Source: Paenibacillus pasadenensis (lineage in GTDB: Bacteria > Bacillota > Bacilli > Paenibacillales > Paenibacillaceae). From it: DNA of 64,000 nucleotides. Positions 7,483 to 18,368 of the stretch are shown here, one piece after another. The notes beneath the pieces are model-generated. The model was not told the origin of the DNA and made no database searches. It was given only the letters and a program-made list of their open reading frames with translations. Numbering within the stretch: position 1 is the first letter of the stretch; each line of letters starts with the position of its first letter. The position numbers and the translations under genes are program-made. The stretch spans positions 558,001 to 622,000 of the forward strand of contig NZ_JAMBOT010000002.1 in assembly GCF_023715725.1 (NCBI RefSeq), given 5' to 3'.

Positions 7483-9438
7483 ATGAAACGATTGAAATGG
7501 CTGCTGACGGTTACTCTCTTGGCTTTGCCACTGCTGAGCGGCGTCGCATCAGCTCCGGCGGAGGCGCTTGGCGCTTCCAATGAGCTTGTGCTGACAAAAA
7601 ACAGCAAAACGATGGTGCTTAACGGCACAGCTTACACCGGAGCTCAGCCTCTGACGATTAAAAACGGATTTTCATATGGATCCTTTAGCTCGATGGCGGC
7701 GCGCTACGGTTATACTATTTCTTACGACGCCAAATCGAAGGAGTCCATCGCGCGCAGCGCGGGACAAGAAATTCGTTTTCGAATGAACACGCGGGAATAC
7801 AAGGTTAACGGCAAAAAGATGACGGGACCAGCTACGTCCTTTTCGTTAAATGGCTCTCTGATGGTGCCGGTCCGCACCTGGGCGTTAGCCACGAACAGCA
7901 AATTAACGGCTTCGGGCACCAAAGTGAAACTCGCCTGGGATACCAAGCCAAGCGCTGCGTTCAGCGTGCAGCCGGCTAAAATTTATACCGGCGATCCTGT
8001 CACCTACATCGATCATTTCAGCTCACCGAACGGCGGGCCGTTACAGAACGAGGAATGGCAGGGGCGGCAGGAGGTGTTTCTTGAGCCAGGCGTTTATACG
8101 GTTACCCGCAAGGTGCAGGACATTACCGGGGAATGGAGCGAACCGTTTACGCTTACCTTTCAGGTGCATGCGCCGAATCAGCCGCCGAATGCGGATTTCC
8201 GTACGGATAAAGAAGTCTACCGGATTGGCGAGCGCATCAATTATATGAACCTGAGCACAGATGATTCAACGAGTGATTTGAAGGAATACTGGATCGGGAA
8301 GCAGGATGTGTTTTTTGAGCCGGGAGAGAAGTCAGTCACGCTGGAGGTTACGGATGAGGAAGGTTACGCGTCTAGCATAACCAAAACGATCACCGTTTCG
8401 AACGAGGTGCTGTATTCCCGCGAGGAGTATGGCAAGCTGTTCACGGATATCGGCAATATTTTCCCCATTGATGGGAAATCTGTGCTGAACATTCCGGCTT
8501 TGTCGTATGACTATCATTCCGAGCCTTCCAAGCTTGTACGCAGCAACAGCCCGGAATTATGGACATCGGAGGGAATCGCCTATGACGACCAGTTTGAAGG
8601 CGAAATAAGGCTGCTTTTCCATAACAAAAACACAACGAACATTCCGCTCCGCATGTATCTGGTCGTTACGAACGAAGGCTGGCGGACGGCCCAATTCGGC
8701 GTGAAACATACCGGGACGGGCGGACCGGCGCAATACGAGGATTCTACGGGTAAAATGTCTACCGTGCGATATTTGGAGTCTCTGACCAAAAACCCGCCAG
8801 TGAAATACACCAGCGTTAAACCGGGCGAGTCCAAAGTGGTGCTGACTGAAATCTCGGCCGGGGCGATCAAGCCGGGACTTGTTTATTCCGGTTACGCAGA
8901 TGTGACCTCTGATGAGACGCTGCGCTTCCGCATTATTGTCGTCGCCGACGGCAAGGACCCGCTGAAGGAAGTGAACCGGATGGAGCTGATGCCGGCTGAC
9001 GGCAAGCATACCCGCGGATCGTTCAACAATGCAACTCGTGCGATTGACATTGAAGGCATCCTTGGCGATAAACCGGAGCGGATTGTGCTTGGCGACAACA
9101 AGCTGGATCCCTATCTGGACGGTTACGATAACACGGACGGATCTCTGCAGCTGAATCGCGGCAACTTCGGCGTGCTCTATAAAATGAACATCCGGCTGGC
9201 TCCGCGGACGTTAGTTGCCATCAATCCGCGCGGCGGCTTGTATACCGGCGCGTTTCTGGTGAACGGCACTCTCGTACCGGTTCCCAAAAATGGCTGGCTG
9301 CGCTCGCAAAATGAGGCCATGGTTTTATACCGCTCGGGTAACACAGTTGAAACGCTGAATTTGACCTATCTGATCGCTTCCGGCAGCAATTTGCCGATTG
9401 CAATGCTCTTCCAGCCGCTGCCGGAAGAGAAAAGCTGA
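7483..9438 (+). CDS. Secreted protein with copper-amine-oxidase-type stalk domain and PKD-like domains
   Basis: 651 residues with a clear signal peptide (MKRLKWLLTVTLLALPLLSGVASA). Residues about 35-155 resemble the copper amine oxidase N-terminal (stalk) domain common in Paenibacillus exported proteins, ending in a VPVRTWA motif. Two PKD-like beta-sandwich repeats follow (about 160-230 and 235-305), each with a (W)xGRQEVFLEPG/IGKQDVFFEPG-type core. The last ~340 residues are beta-rich and unrecognised. AAGGAG precedes the ATG. It probably acts at the cell surface; no catalytic motif is visible. The gene is monocistronic, with a terminator shared with the convergent gene. Confidence 0.7.
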   Translation: MKRLKWLLTVTLLALPLLSGVASAPAEALGASNELVLTKNSKTMVLNGTAYTGAQPLTIKNGFSYGSFSSMAARYGYTISYDAKSKESIARSAGQEIRFRMNTREYKVNGKKMTGPATSFSLNGSLMVPVRTWALATNSKLTASGTKVKLAWDTKPSAAFSVQPAKIYTGDPVTYIDHFSSPNGGPLQNEEWQGRQEVFLEPGVYTVTRKVQDITGEWSEPFTLTFQVHAPNQPPNADFRTDKEVYRIGERINYMNLSTDDSTSDLKEYWIGKQDVFFEPGEKSVTLEVTDEEGYASSITKTITVSNEVLYSREEYGKLFTDIGNIFPIDGKSVLNIPALSYDYHSEPSKLVRSNSPELWTSEGIAYDDQFEGEIRLLFHNKNTTNIPLRMYLVVTNEGWRTAQFGVKHTGTGGPAQYEDSTGKMSTVRYLESLTKNPPVKYTSVKPGESKVVLTEISAGAIKPGLVYSGYADVTSDETLRFRIIVVADGKDPLKEVNRMELMPADGKHTRGSFNNATRAIDIEGILGDKPERIVLGDNKLDPYLDGYDNTDGSLQLNRGNFGVLYKMNIRLAPRTLVAINPRGGLYTGAFLVNGTLVPVPKNGWLRSQNEAMVLYRSGNTVETLNLTYLIASGSNLPIAMLFQPLPEEKS

Positions 9439-9455
9439 TTCTCATATTAAGCACA

Positions 9456-9497
9456 AAGAAAAGCCCAGGTCATGACAAATGACCTGGGCTTTTCTTG
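9456..9497. terminator. Bidirectional terminator
   Basis: A perfect inverted repeat AAGAAAAGCCCAGGTCAT / ATGACCTGGGCTTTTCTT with a 5-base loop separates two convergent genes. T tracts occur on both strands. Confidence 0.92.
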
Positions 9498-9505
9498 TTA
9501 GAAAT

Positions 9506-10615
9506 CTATTCGTCAGCGGACCCGCCAGCATAATCCGGTACGGTTACGCTTACTTCGGCACGCTGTTCCGCTGAGCGGAGCACGCCGTCGATAATCGCCT
9601 GTTGAATCAAAATTTGCTCGCCGGGAATAGGGGCTCCCCGTCCTTCGCGGATGGCATCCACGAAGTCGCGCACCTTTTCCCGAAACAGATCCAGCTGATG
9701 CTCGATCATTGGGATTTGCGTCATCGTCTGGCCGCCCATGAAGTCATGGTACATCTGGATGCTGCCGACTTTACCGTCCCATACGCCGGACCAGTTGCCC
9801 TGGCCAAACGGCGTTATTTTCAGGCCGGCATCCGTGCCGAGGAAGTTGGTCGTTCCCAGGGAGTCCAGATGCATTGCCCAGCTGATTTTAAAATGAAGCG
9901 TCAAGTCGCCTTCGAAGCGAATCATTGCCGCGCCAAAGTCTTCCACATCGAACCGGTCGGCCTCAGGATGGTAGAGCGGGTTACGGCCGAAATGGTTGAA
10001 GGTGCTGGCTGAAACGGTCAGCGGTTTCGGATAGTCCAGCGCATTCAGAGCCATATCAAGAGAGTAACAGCCGATATCGGCCATCGCTCCGGCGCCTGCC
10101 AGCTCTTTGCGGATAAACGTTCCGCCCGGCATGCCGCGGCGGCGTCCGCCGCCCGTTTCGACATAATAAACTTTGCCCAATTTGCCGGAGCGCACGATAT
10201 CCTGAATCAGCTTCATGTTCGGATCATAACGCGGCTGAAAGCCGATCGTGAGCATGCGTCCGTTCCGCCGGGAGGCGCGCACCATGTCGAGGCCTTCGTC
10301 CAGTGTGACGGACATCGGTTTTTCGAGCAGCACATGTTTGCCAGCGTTGAGAGAGTCTACAGTCGGCTGGCGATGCGCCGAATTGGGCGTGCAGATGCTG
10401 ACTCCGTCTAGATCGAGCTTCAGCAGCTCGCGGTAATCGTCAAATGCAAGCGTGCCGGTAAGGCCGTGCCGCTCTACAAATTCAGCAGCTTTGCCTGGGA
10501 TAGCGTCGGCAACGGCTGCAATTTCGACACCTGCGATTGTTTTATAGGAAGCGGCATGCATGCCGGCGATTCCGCCGCTGCCGATGATGCCGATTCGAAG
10601 AGTCTGAGTGGACAT
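9506..10615 (-). CDS. Gfo/Idh/MocA family NAD(P)-dependent oxidoreductase
   Basis: 369 residues. The N-terminal Rossmann fold has the nucleotide motif IGIIGSGGIAGMHA, and the family motif EKPMSV (with the conserved Lys) lies near residue 98. The C-terminal Gfo/Idh domain follows, with GAGAMADIGCYSLDMA around residue 185. Such enzymes oxidise or reduce sugars, inositols or sugar derivatives; the substrate cannot be told. ATG 10615 is preceded by AAGGAG at 8 bases; the GTG at 10624 overlaps the upstream stop and is less likely. It is the last gene of a three-gene operon with an AraC regulator and a second oxidoreductase of this family. Confidence 0.9.
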   Translation of the reverse strand: MSTQTLRIGIIGSGGIAGMHAASYKTIAGVEIAAVADAIPGKAAEFVERHGLTGTLAFDDYRELLKLDLDGVSICTPNSAHRQPTVDSLNAGKHVLLEKPMSVTLDEGLDMVRASRRNGRMLTIGFQPRYDPNMKLIQDIVRSGKLGKVYYVETGGGRRRGMPGGTFIRKELAGAGAMADIGCYSLDMALNALDYPKPLTVSASTFNHFGRNPLYHPEADRFDVEDFGAAMIRFEGDLTLHFKISWAMHLDSLGTTNFLGTDAGLKITPFGQGNWSGVWDGKVGSIQMYHDFMGGQTMTQIPMIEHQLDLFREKVRDFVDAIREGRGAPIPGEQILIQQAIIDGVLRSAEQRAEVSVTVPDYAGGSADE

Positions 10616-10620
10616 GTAGG

Positions 10621-11565
10621 TCACTCCTTGTGTATATGCTGCCAGTCCGGAAGACTTCGAGAGTTTTCGCGGTATCGGCTCGGGGTCATTCCAAATCTGC
10701 GGCGGAAGACGTAATGCAAGTAGTTGCCGCTTTGGAAGCCGTTGTCCGTTGCAATTTGCTCAATGGACGAGCCTCCTTCCGCCAACGCCGTGCATACCCG
10801 GTCCAGCCTGCAGCGCTCCAAATATTCGCTGAAGGAAACGCCGCCCTGGTCTTTCATAATGCGCTGCAGCTGGCGGCTGCTCACGTGAATCCGCTCCGCA
10901 ACTTCCTTCAGCGTAATCGGGCTGGCGTAATTGTCCTGGATGAACTGTGTTACCCGCTGAAAGCGGTAGCTGGCCATGTCTCGCTCCAGCTGGCGTACGG
11001 CCGGAGGGCTATCGAGAGCGGCATGCGAGGCGCGCAGCAGAATTTGAATTACGGCCTGCTTGACGGTTGTCGCCCAGCCGGGCTGCGCCTCGGCGACTGC
11101 TTGATAAGCGGCGAGAAACCAAGGCATCGCCATACTGCGGTCATGCTTCGGAAAGGCGCCTAACCGGTCTAGCGTTTCTATGCAATTGCGCGCCTCTAAA
11201 GCCTCCCAATCTTCTTCGTCGGGAAAGGGCCCGTGGAGAGGATTGATGTCGATATGCAGGCACAGCTCGTACATGGTTTCATCCTCGCCGCCAAGCTGCT
11301 GATGCATCACGCCGGGCCCGGTCAAGTAGAACATGCCCTCCGTGAGATCGAACTCTCCTTCTTCCAGTGTAACCTGGCCGTATCCGGCGGCGATGAAGTG
11401 GAATTCATATTCCGAATGTTTATGAAACCGGATAAAATAGCCTCTTGGAAAAGGATCCAAATGCAGACGCAGCACGCGCAGCCGGTAGCGGCCCCAGTTG
11501 AAGCTTAACTCCATCCGGTCCAGGATGTCCGGCTTTACAAGCATCGGGGCATAGAGTTTGGCCAC
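10621..11565 (-). CDS. AraC family transcriptional regulator
   Basis: 314 residues. The N-terminal ~150 residues form a cupin-type sensor domain (FHKHSEYEFHFIAAGYGQVTLE, with GMFYLTGPGVMHQ). The C-terminal ~100 residues hold two helix-turn-helix motifs of the AraC/XylS family (ITLKEVAERIHVSSRQLQRIMK and SIEQIATDNGFQSGNYLHYVFRRRFGMTPSRYR). GTG 11565 has AGGGGG 9 bases upstream. It lies between two Gfo/Idh/MocA oxidoreductases with gaps of 12 bases and less, so it probably senses the sugar these enzymes process and controls the operon. The ligand is unknown. Confidence 0.9.
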   Translation of the reverse strand: MAKLYAPMLVKPDILDRMELSFNWGRYRLRVLRLHLDPFPRGYFIRFHKHSEYEFHFIAAGYGQVTLEEGEFDLTEGMFYLTGPGVMHQQLGGEDETMYELCLHIDINPLHGPFPDEEDWEALEARNCIETLDRLGAFPKHDRSMAMPWFLAAYQAVAEAQPGWATTVKQAVIQILLRASHAALDSPPAVRQLERDMASYRFQRVTQFIQDNYASPITLKEVAERIHVSSRQLQRIMKDQGGVSFSEYLERCRLDRVCTALAEGGSSIEQIATDNGFQSGNYLHYVFRRRFGMTPSRYRENSRSLPDWQHIHKE

Positions 11566-11577
11566 GCGTTGTTCCCC

Positions 11578-12579
11578 CTATGCTTCGGAAAGCTCGGAAA
11601 GTTGAATGCTGCGTCCTTGGGCTGCGGACAGATTAGCCGCCTCCATGAGACGGGTCAGGTTACTTGCGAGCTGCAGATTCTCCTCGGCAACCGTACCGTT
11701 TTGAATATGGCTGACCCATTGGCTGAACGCGCTCGGCAGCGGTTCCGCAAGCGGAAGCTCACTCCAGATCTTTTTGTCCAGCTGTTCGCTGCGCACGAGC
11801 AGGCGGTCCTCCGGCATCCCGTAGAGCAGCGTGCCTTGCGTTCCGGAGATTTCGATCTGGAACGGGGAATGTTTGCTGGAGAAGCCGGCTTCCACCACGC
11901 CAATCGCTCCATTCGGATAAGAGAGCAGGGCAATGGCATTATCCTCGACTTCGCGTCCCGTGACATAACCGTAGGAGGCCGTGATTTTTTCCGGCAGGCC
12001 GCCGAGGAAAAGGCTGGTCAAATACATCGGATGGCAGCCGAGGTCGATCATGGCGCCGCCGGCTGTCTGCTCCAGCGTGTAAAAATGCTCCGGAAGCCAG
12101 TTTCCGATTGCTCCGTCATGCGCCATGCGCACTCTGACTTGGGTCGGTTCGCCAATCAGCCCTTTTGCCAGCACATCACGAATAGCGACCGTGTAGGCAT
12201 CGTACAGGCGCGGAAGCGAAACGGTAAGCTTCACGCCTGCTTCTTCAACCGCTTTCAATATATCGTTCAGCTCTGCTGTAGTCGGAGCGACGACCTTTTC
12301 GGTAAAAATATGCTTGCCTGCGCGTGCGGCCTTAACCATTACATCACGGTGCATCGACGTTGGGGCATCCACAATAACGGCGTCAATATCATCGCGGGCC
12401 AGCACTTCATCAAGATTCGAATAGAAAGGAACGCCAAGCTTTTCGGCGGCTTCCTGTCCGCGCTGCGGCAGCTCGTCCCATACAGCTGTAATTTCGGTAT
12501 CGGGATGTTCGTTGGCGTTACGGGTATAGTCCCAGGCATGGACATGCCAGTAGCTGAGTTTAGCAATGCGGATTTTCAT
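11578..12579 (-). CDS. Gfo/Idh/MocA family oxidoreductase (first gene of operon)
   Basis: 333 residues. The N-terminus (KIRIAKLSYWHVHAWDY) lacks the usual Gly-rich GxGxxG loop of the Rossmann fold, which is unusual. The EKPxx-like motif is kept as TEKVVAP near residue 95, and the C-terminal domain has GGAMIDLGCHPMYL near residue 175, with the conserved D and H. The substrate is unknown, probably a sugar derivative. The weak GxGxxG could mean altered cofactor binding. It is first in the operon with the AraC gene and the second oxidoreductase; the 85-base region upstream is shared with the divergent yidD. Confidence 0.85.
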   Translation of the reverse strand: MKIRIAKLSYWHVHAWDYTRNANEHPDTEITAVWDELPQRGQEAAEKLGVPFYSNLDEVLARDDIDAVIVDAPTSMHRDVMVKAARAGKHIFTEKVVAPTTAELNDILKAVEEAGVKLTVSLPRLYDAYTVAIRDVLAKGLIGEPTQVRVRMAHDGAIGNWLPEHFYTLEQTAGGAMIDLGCHPMYLTSLFLGGLPEKITASYGYVTGREVEDNAIALLSYPNGAIGVVEAGFSSKHSPFQIEISGTQGTLLYGMPEDRLLVRSEQLDKKIWSELPLAEPLPSAFSQWVSHIQNGTVAEENLQLASNLTRLMEAANLSAAQGRSIQLSELSEA

Positions 12580-12771
12580 TCGGAATTAATCTCCCTTCGA
12601 TTCTCGAGTGTCTAAGATAATGCGACATGTCTTTAAAGTATCATAGCCCTGTGACAGAAGATAGTGTACAAAAAGGACATTAAATATGCAAAATTACGTC
12701 GGGTTGCTTCTTGTATCGTTCTGCTTCAAAATAGAAACAGTAGAGAAAAGGATGGGGAAGGGGGCCGCTCA

Positions 12772-12987
12772 TTGAGCTTTAAACGAGTGGTTAAAGCGCC
12801 GATTCATGTATACCGCACCGTCATTTCGCCGCTCAAGCCGCCGACCTGCCGGTTTTATCCGACCTGCTCCGCTTATGCGCTGGAAGCGATTGAAAAACAC
12901 GGTGCAGCTAAGGGCTCCTGGCTTGCGGCGCGGCGCATTATGCGATGCCATCCGTTTCATCCCGGAGGGATTGATCCGGTTCCCTGA
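12772..12987 (+). CDS. yidD: Membrane protein insertion efficiency factor YidD
   Basis: 71 residues, typical YidD length. The family signature is complete: [20 protein letters not shown], then [32 protein letters not shown]. YidD is a small peripheral protein that assists YidC/SecYEG membrane insertion. A TTG at 12772 is chosen because GAAGGGGG lies 7 bases upstream; the frame extends back to 12664 but that part has no family similarity. It lies alone between the oxidoreductase operon and the metG T-box. Confidence 0.88.
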   Translation: MSFKRVVKAPIHVYRTVISPLKPPTCRFYPTCSAYALEAIEKHGAAKGSWLAARRIMRCHPFHPGGIDPVP

Positions 12988-12993
12988 CGTTCC

Positions 12994-13023
12994 TTGACAG
13001 GTACGGAAGGCATTCGGTATTAT
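12994..13023 (+). promoter_or_regulatory. Sigma-A promoter of the metG T-box transcript
   Basis: TTGACA (12994-12999), an 18-base spacer and TATTAT (13018-13023). Transcription would start near 13030, just before T-box stem I. Confidence 0.75.
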
Positions 13024-13040
13024 TACCATTAAATACGTAA

Positions 13041-13330
13041 TCCGATGACGGGAAGAGTAGTTTCTCCGCCGCCGTTCCAGAGAGCCGGGCAAGTTGGTGC
13101 AAGCCGGCCGGAGGAGAGAGACGAAGATGGTCCCTGAGGGATTTGTTCCGAGCGCCGTACAGAATGTGGCGCAAGGGATAAACGCGGCTGCCGGCGTTAA
13201 TGGCGAATTGCCGTTCCGGCCGGAACGGCGACACGAAGCCTTCCTTATTCTCCGACTGGAGAGGGAAGGGAATTTGGGTGGTACCACGAAGCGCTCCCGC
13301 TCTCGTCCCATTGCGGACGGGGGCTTTTTG
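13041..13330 (+). promoter_or_regulatory. T-box riboswitch, methionine-type, upstream of metG
   Basis: All landmarks of a T-box leader are visible: GGAAGAGTAG, AGAGAGCCGGG and GGTGCAAGCCGG of stem I; a candidate specifier codon AUG at 13127-13129 within GAAGATGGTCC; the T-box sequence TGGGTGGTACCACG at 13275-13288 that pairs with the tRNA acceptor end; and a GC-rich terminator with TTTTT. Uncharged tRNA-Met would stabilise the antiterminator and switch on metG. The AUG specifier agrees with the downstream methionyl-tRNA synthetase. Confidence 0.92.
13289..13328 (+). terminator. T-box regulatory terminator
   Basis: The stem formed by CTCGTCC/GGACGGG and adjoining bases is followed by CTTTTTG. 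It is the off-state structure of the metG leader. Confidence 0.75.
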
Positions 13331-13351
13331 TATTTCCGGAAAACCCGATAG

Positions 13352-15400
<2,049 letters not shown>

Positions 15401-15442
15401 GTTAAGCGAGCTCACCTATGCGAAAGGGGGATTTCCCCGCTT

Positions 15443-16153
15443 ATGTCCAGTCTTAACATCGGATTGGCGTTTATTGGCGGCATCGCGTCATTCATCTCGC
15501 CATGCTGCCTGCCGCTTTATCCATCCTATCTTTCCTACGTAACCGGAATTTCGGTGTCGGATCTTAAAAGCGAGAAACCCGGCGCCGAAATCCGCAAACG
15601 CACGATGAGCCACACGCTGTTTTTTATCCTTGGATTCTCCGCCGTATATTACACGCTCGGTTACAGCACAAACAAGCTGGCCGAGCTGTTCGCAGACTAT
15701 CAGGATCTGATCCGCATGCTGTCGGCTATATTGATTATGCTGATGGGGCTGTTTTTAATCGGCTTGTTCCAGCCTAGAGCATTGATGAGAGATGTTAAAC
15801 TTCCTGTCAAGCTGAAGTCAGGGTACGTTGGATCATTCATTTTTGGTGTAGGGTTTTCGGCGGGGTGGTCGCCGTGTATCGGACCGATTTTGGCGGGAAT
15901 TCTTGCGCTTGCTGCATCCGATCCGGGAACCTGGTTCGCACTTACAACTGCTTATGCGCTCGGATTTGCAATTCCGTTTTTTGTGATGGCCTTTTTCATC
16001 GGATCAGCGCGTTGGATTCAGAAATATTCCTCGATCATGATGAAGGTAGGCGGGGCGCTTATGATCGTAATGGGCGTTCTGCTGTTCACCGACCGCATGT
16101 TTATGATTACGGTCTACCTGAACAGCATCACGCCGGAATGGCTTAGATTCTAG
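15443..16153 (+). CDS. ccdA: CcdA-type thiol-disulfide transporter
   Basis: 236 residues with six hydrophobic segments. The two half-repeats each carry the conserved Cys-Pro environment (ISPCCLPLYPSYLSY near residue 20 and WSPCIGPILAG near residue 147) that passes electrons across the membrane from thioredoxin to extracytoplasmic thiol proteins. In Bacillus this supports cytochrome c maturation and spore cortex formation. It lies 42 bases after metG with its own ribosome site (GAAAGGGGG). Confidence 0.9.
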   Translation: MSSLNIGLAFIGGIASFISPCCLPLYPSYLSYVTGISVSDLKSEKPGAEIRKRTMSHTLFFILGFSAVYYTLGYSTNKLAELFADYQDLIRMLSAILIMLMGLFLIGLFQPRALMRDVKLPVKLKSGYVGSFIFGVGFSAGWSPCIGPILAGILALAASDPGTWFALTTAYALGFAIPFFVMAFFIGSARWIQKYSSIMMKVGGALMIVMGVLLFTDRMFMITVYLNSITPEWLRF

Positions 16154-16157
16154 AGGG

Positions 16158-16265
16158 GTCGTTGAAAATCGTCCGCTGCGCCAAAAATCGGCCCTCCGAT
16201 CGTCAAAAGGCGAACGCTGCCGCTTCTCCGGGCTCGATCTTTGGCTTCGCTTCTCTTTCAACGAA
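16158..16265. repeat. Imperfect palindrome with ~50-bp arms
   Basis: The left arm starts CGTTGAAAATCG and the right arm ends CTCTTTCAACG; inner parts also pair (GCCAAAAATCGGCCC against GGGCTCGATCTTTGGC). It fills the space between the convergent ccdA and splB. It could be a bidirectional terminator or a non-coding palindromic repeat or MITE; no second copy was seen in the window. Confidence 0.5.
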
Positions 16266-16273
16266 CTTCTGCC

Positions 16274-17332
16274 TTATGTGAAATAATCAATTGTAGCCTG
16301 CGGGAAGTGTTCAAAAATGCGCTCCGAGATAAACATGCGGAGCGCATTTGCCTGTTCATCGGGGTAAACGTACTTGCCTTGCCCCCAGCGGCCCCATTTA
16401 TATTTGCGTTTTTCAATATCCATTTCCAGCTTTGTTTTAGGATAGCGCTTTTCAATCGTATTTTTCGCTGTTTTGGTGAAGCGGTGTTGAATTAATTCAA
16501 AGGTCAGGTCGGGAATGCCGGAAGGAAGCGTCTTGGCCAGATTTTCAAGCAGCTCGGCATATCCCTCTTCCCAGCCGTCATGCCAAATAATCGGCGCAAT
16601 GATGAATCCGATTGGATAACCGGCGCGCGCCACTTTGCCTGCCGCCTCAATGCGCTGTTCAAAGCGGGATGTTGCGGGTTCAAAGTTTTTAATGACATAA
16701 CGGTCGTTGACGCTGAAGCGGATGCGGGTATGCCCGTTATGATTGAGGCCGAGCAGAGAATCAACATGATGAAATTTGGTGACAAAACGCAATCTCCCGA
16801 ATTCCTGCTCCGCCATAAATTCGATCAGCTCAGCCAGCGAGCCGCTAATCGGCTCCAGGCCGACCGGATCGGATGTGCAGGCCGCTTCAAAGCGGGTCAT
16901 TTGCGGAATTCGCTCTTTAATGTATCCGCGGGCAGCTTCCATAATGTCGTCAGTATTTACATACACGCGGATATAAGGCTTCGCTCCGAGCGTTGTTTGC
17001 AAATAGCAATAATGGCAGTGAGCCATGCAGCCGGTCGCAATTGGAATCGCATATTCAGCCGAAGGCTTGGATTGATCAAAGGTCAGCGTTTTGCGGAGGC
17101 CGACCACAAGCGTCCGTTTAGCGATTTTATACTGCTCCAGTTCGCTGTCTCCGGGAAGATTAGTGATTCGGTTATGGGATGTTGTCATACGAATCGGCAA
17201 GCCTTGTTTCACGGCCCATTCGTGGATGCGCCGGCCTTTTGGATAATTCAGCGAATCAGGTTCAAAATAGACGAGCTCCGGCACAAACACATCCGGCCGG
17301 CCCGTACGCGGTCTTTCCATTGTTGTGCTCAC
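16274..17332 (-). CDS. splB: Spore photoproduct lyase
   Basis: 352 residues. A radical SAM enzyme that directly reverses the thymine dimer (5-thyminyl-5,6-dihydrothymine) formed in UV-irradiated spores. The cluster-binding CxxxCxxC motif is CMAHCHYC (Cys 102, 106, 109), and the conserved H-donor cysteine is in FEAACTSD (about residue 152). The GTG at 17332 is chosen because GAGGAGG lies 9 bases upstream; the in-frame TTG at 17350 overlaps that site. No splA-like gene precedes it. Expression in the forespore under sigma-G is expected from the family, but I did not find a clear promoter. Confidence 0.95.
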   Translation of the reverse strand: MSTTMERPRTGRPDVFVPELVYFEPDSLNYPKGRRIHEWAVKQGLPIRMTTSHNRITNLPGDSELEQYKIAKRTLVVGLRKTLTFDQSKPSAEYAIPIATGCMAHCHYCYLQTTLGAKPYIRVYVNTDDIMEAARGYIKERIPQMTRFEAACTSDPVGLEPISGSLAELIEFMAEQEFGRLRFVTKFHHVDSLLGLNHNGHTRIRFSVNDRYVIKNFEPATSRFEQRIEAAGKVARAGYPIGFIIAPIIWHDGWEEGYAELLENLAKTLPSGIPDLTFELIQHRFTKTAKNTIEKRYPKTKLEMDIEKRKYKWGRWGQGKYVYPDEQANALRMFISERIFEHFPQATIDYFT

Positions 17333-17512
17333 AGGGCCAATCCTCCTCAACGAGCGGAATGAGTACGGGTTTTAGTTTAGCCTCGGCCGTCGCGCTCCAA
17401 ACCGGTAAATTAGGGGCAGGAGCAAAGTTGCAGTTTTATTTCCTTACGTTGTATGATACTAAGGAGCATGGCAGTCACCAGCGCAGGTGTACGGCCGGTT
17501 AGGAGGGTTTAC

Positions 17513-17938
17513 ATGCCTACACCGAGCATGGAGGATTATCTGGAGCGGATCTATAAGCTGATCGAGGAAAAGGGTTACGCCCGCGTTTCGGATATAGCGG
17601 AGGGACTGGAGGTCCATCCTTCCTCCGTAACCAAAATGATTCAAAAGCTGGATAAGGACCAGTACCTCATTTACGAAAAGTATCGGGGATTGGTGCTAAC
17701 CAGCAAAGGCAAAAAAATGGGCAAGAGGCTAGTGGAAAGGCATCATCTGCTGGAGGAGTTTTTGCAGGTGATCGGCGTTCAGGAGGAAAATATTTACCGG
17801 GATGTGGAAGGAATCGAGCATCATTTGAGCTGGGATTCCATTACTTGCATCGAAACGCTGGTTGAATACTTCCGGCGGGACGCTCAGCGTCTCGAAGCGC
17901 TGCGCGGAGTTCGCAGCGAGCTGGACACCGAGGCTTAA
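17513..17938 (+). CDS. mntR: Manganese-responsive transcriptional repressor MntR
   Basis: 141 residues, the usual length. The DtxR/MntR winged helix is N-terminal ([24 protein letters not shown]). The metal ligands known from B. subtilis MntR are all at the same positions: Asp8, Glu11, His77, Glu99, Glu102 and His103. It binds Mn(II) and represses manganese uptake genes. ATG 17513 has GGAGGG close upstream. The position next to yqhQ/yqhR is the same as in B. subtilis. Confidence 0.95.
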   Translation: MPTPSMEDYLERIYKLIEEKGYARVSDIAEGLEVHPSSVTKMIQKLDKDQYLIYEKYRGLVLTSKGKKMGKRLVERHHLLEEFLQVIGVQEENIYRDVEGIEHHLSWDSITCIETLVEYFRRDAQRLEALRGVRSELDTEA

Positions 17939-17976
17939 TGGCTCAAGTTCAACGGAATTCATCATTAATCTCGAAT

Positions 17977-18013
17977 GAAAAAGGCTGTTCCCCCGCGGGA
18001 ACAGCCTTTTTGT
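17977..18013. terminator. Bidirectional terminator after mntR
   Basis: AAAAAGGCTGTTCC-CCCGC-GGGAACAGCCTTTTT, a perfect stem with A and T tracts on both sides, between convergent genes. Confidence 0.93.
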
Positions 18014-18336
18014 CAGTGATATTTAGGCATTCCGTCATCATCCTTACCGCCTTCAATAACGCGGAAAGGCGAAGCTTTGCGGGTGCGGGTTTTGGCAGCA
18101 GATGCTGTTGGACGCGGTTTTGCTGCAGTTCTGGAAGCGGTCGTATTGCGCGGCTTGTAGCCGGAATTTGAAGCAGCCCACCTGGGATACCACTTATAAA
18201 GACCCCAGATGAGGGCGATTAACGCCAAGGGAAAAAGCATGGCGGAGTAATTGCGCTGGGCGATCATGTTGATGAGTCCGATTGCCCCAAGAACCGCCAC
18301 AATGCCTGTTCCTATCGCTGTTGTTCTTCGCTTCAT
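18013..18336 (-). CDS. Small membrane protein with basic C-terminal tail, unknown
   Basis: 107 residues. Two hydrophobic helices lie within residues 8-45 (AIGTGIVAVLGAIGLINMIA and AMLFPLALIALIWGLYKW), followed by a Thr/Ala/Arg/Lys-rich tail, likely disordered, that ends in FRVIEGGKDDDGMPKYH. The ribosome site GGAGGGTCAAT precedes the ATG. It lies downstream of yqhQ on the same strand, in the spot where B. subtilis has yqhP, but I see no convincing sequence relation. Function unknown. Confidence 0.65.
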   Translation of the reverse strand: MKRRTTAIGTGIVAVLGAIGLINMIAQRNYSAMLFPLALIALIWGLYKWYPRWAASNSGYKPRNTTASRTAAKPRPTASAAKTRTRKASPFRVIEGGKDDDGMPKYH

Positions 18337-18368
18337 ATTGACCCTCCGCCTTTCGTTGACTGCTGAGA

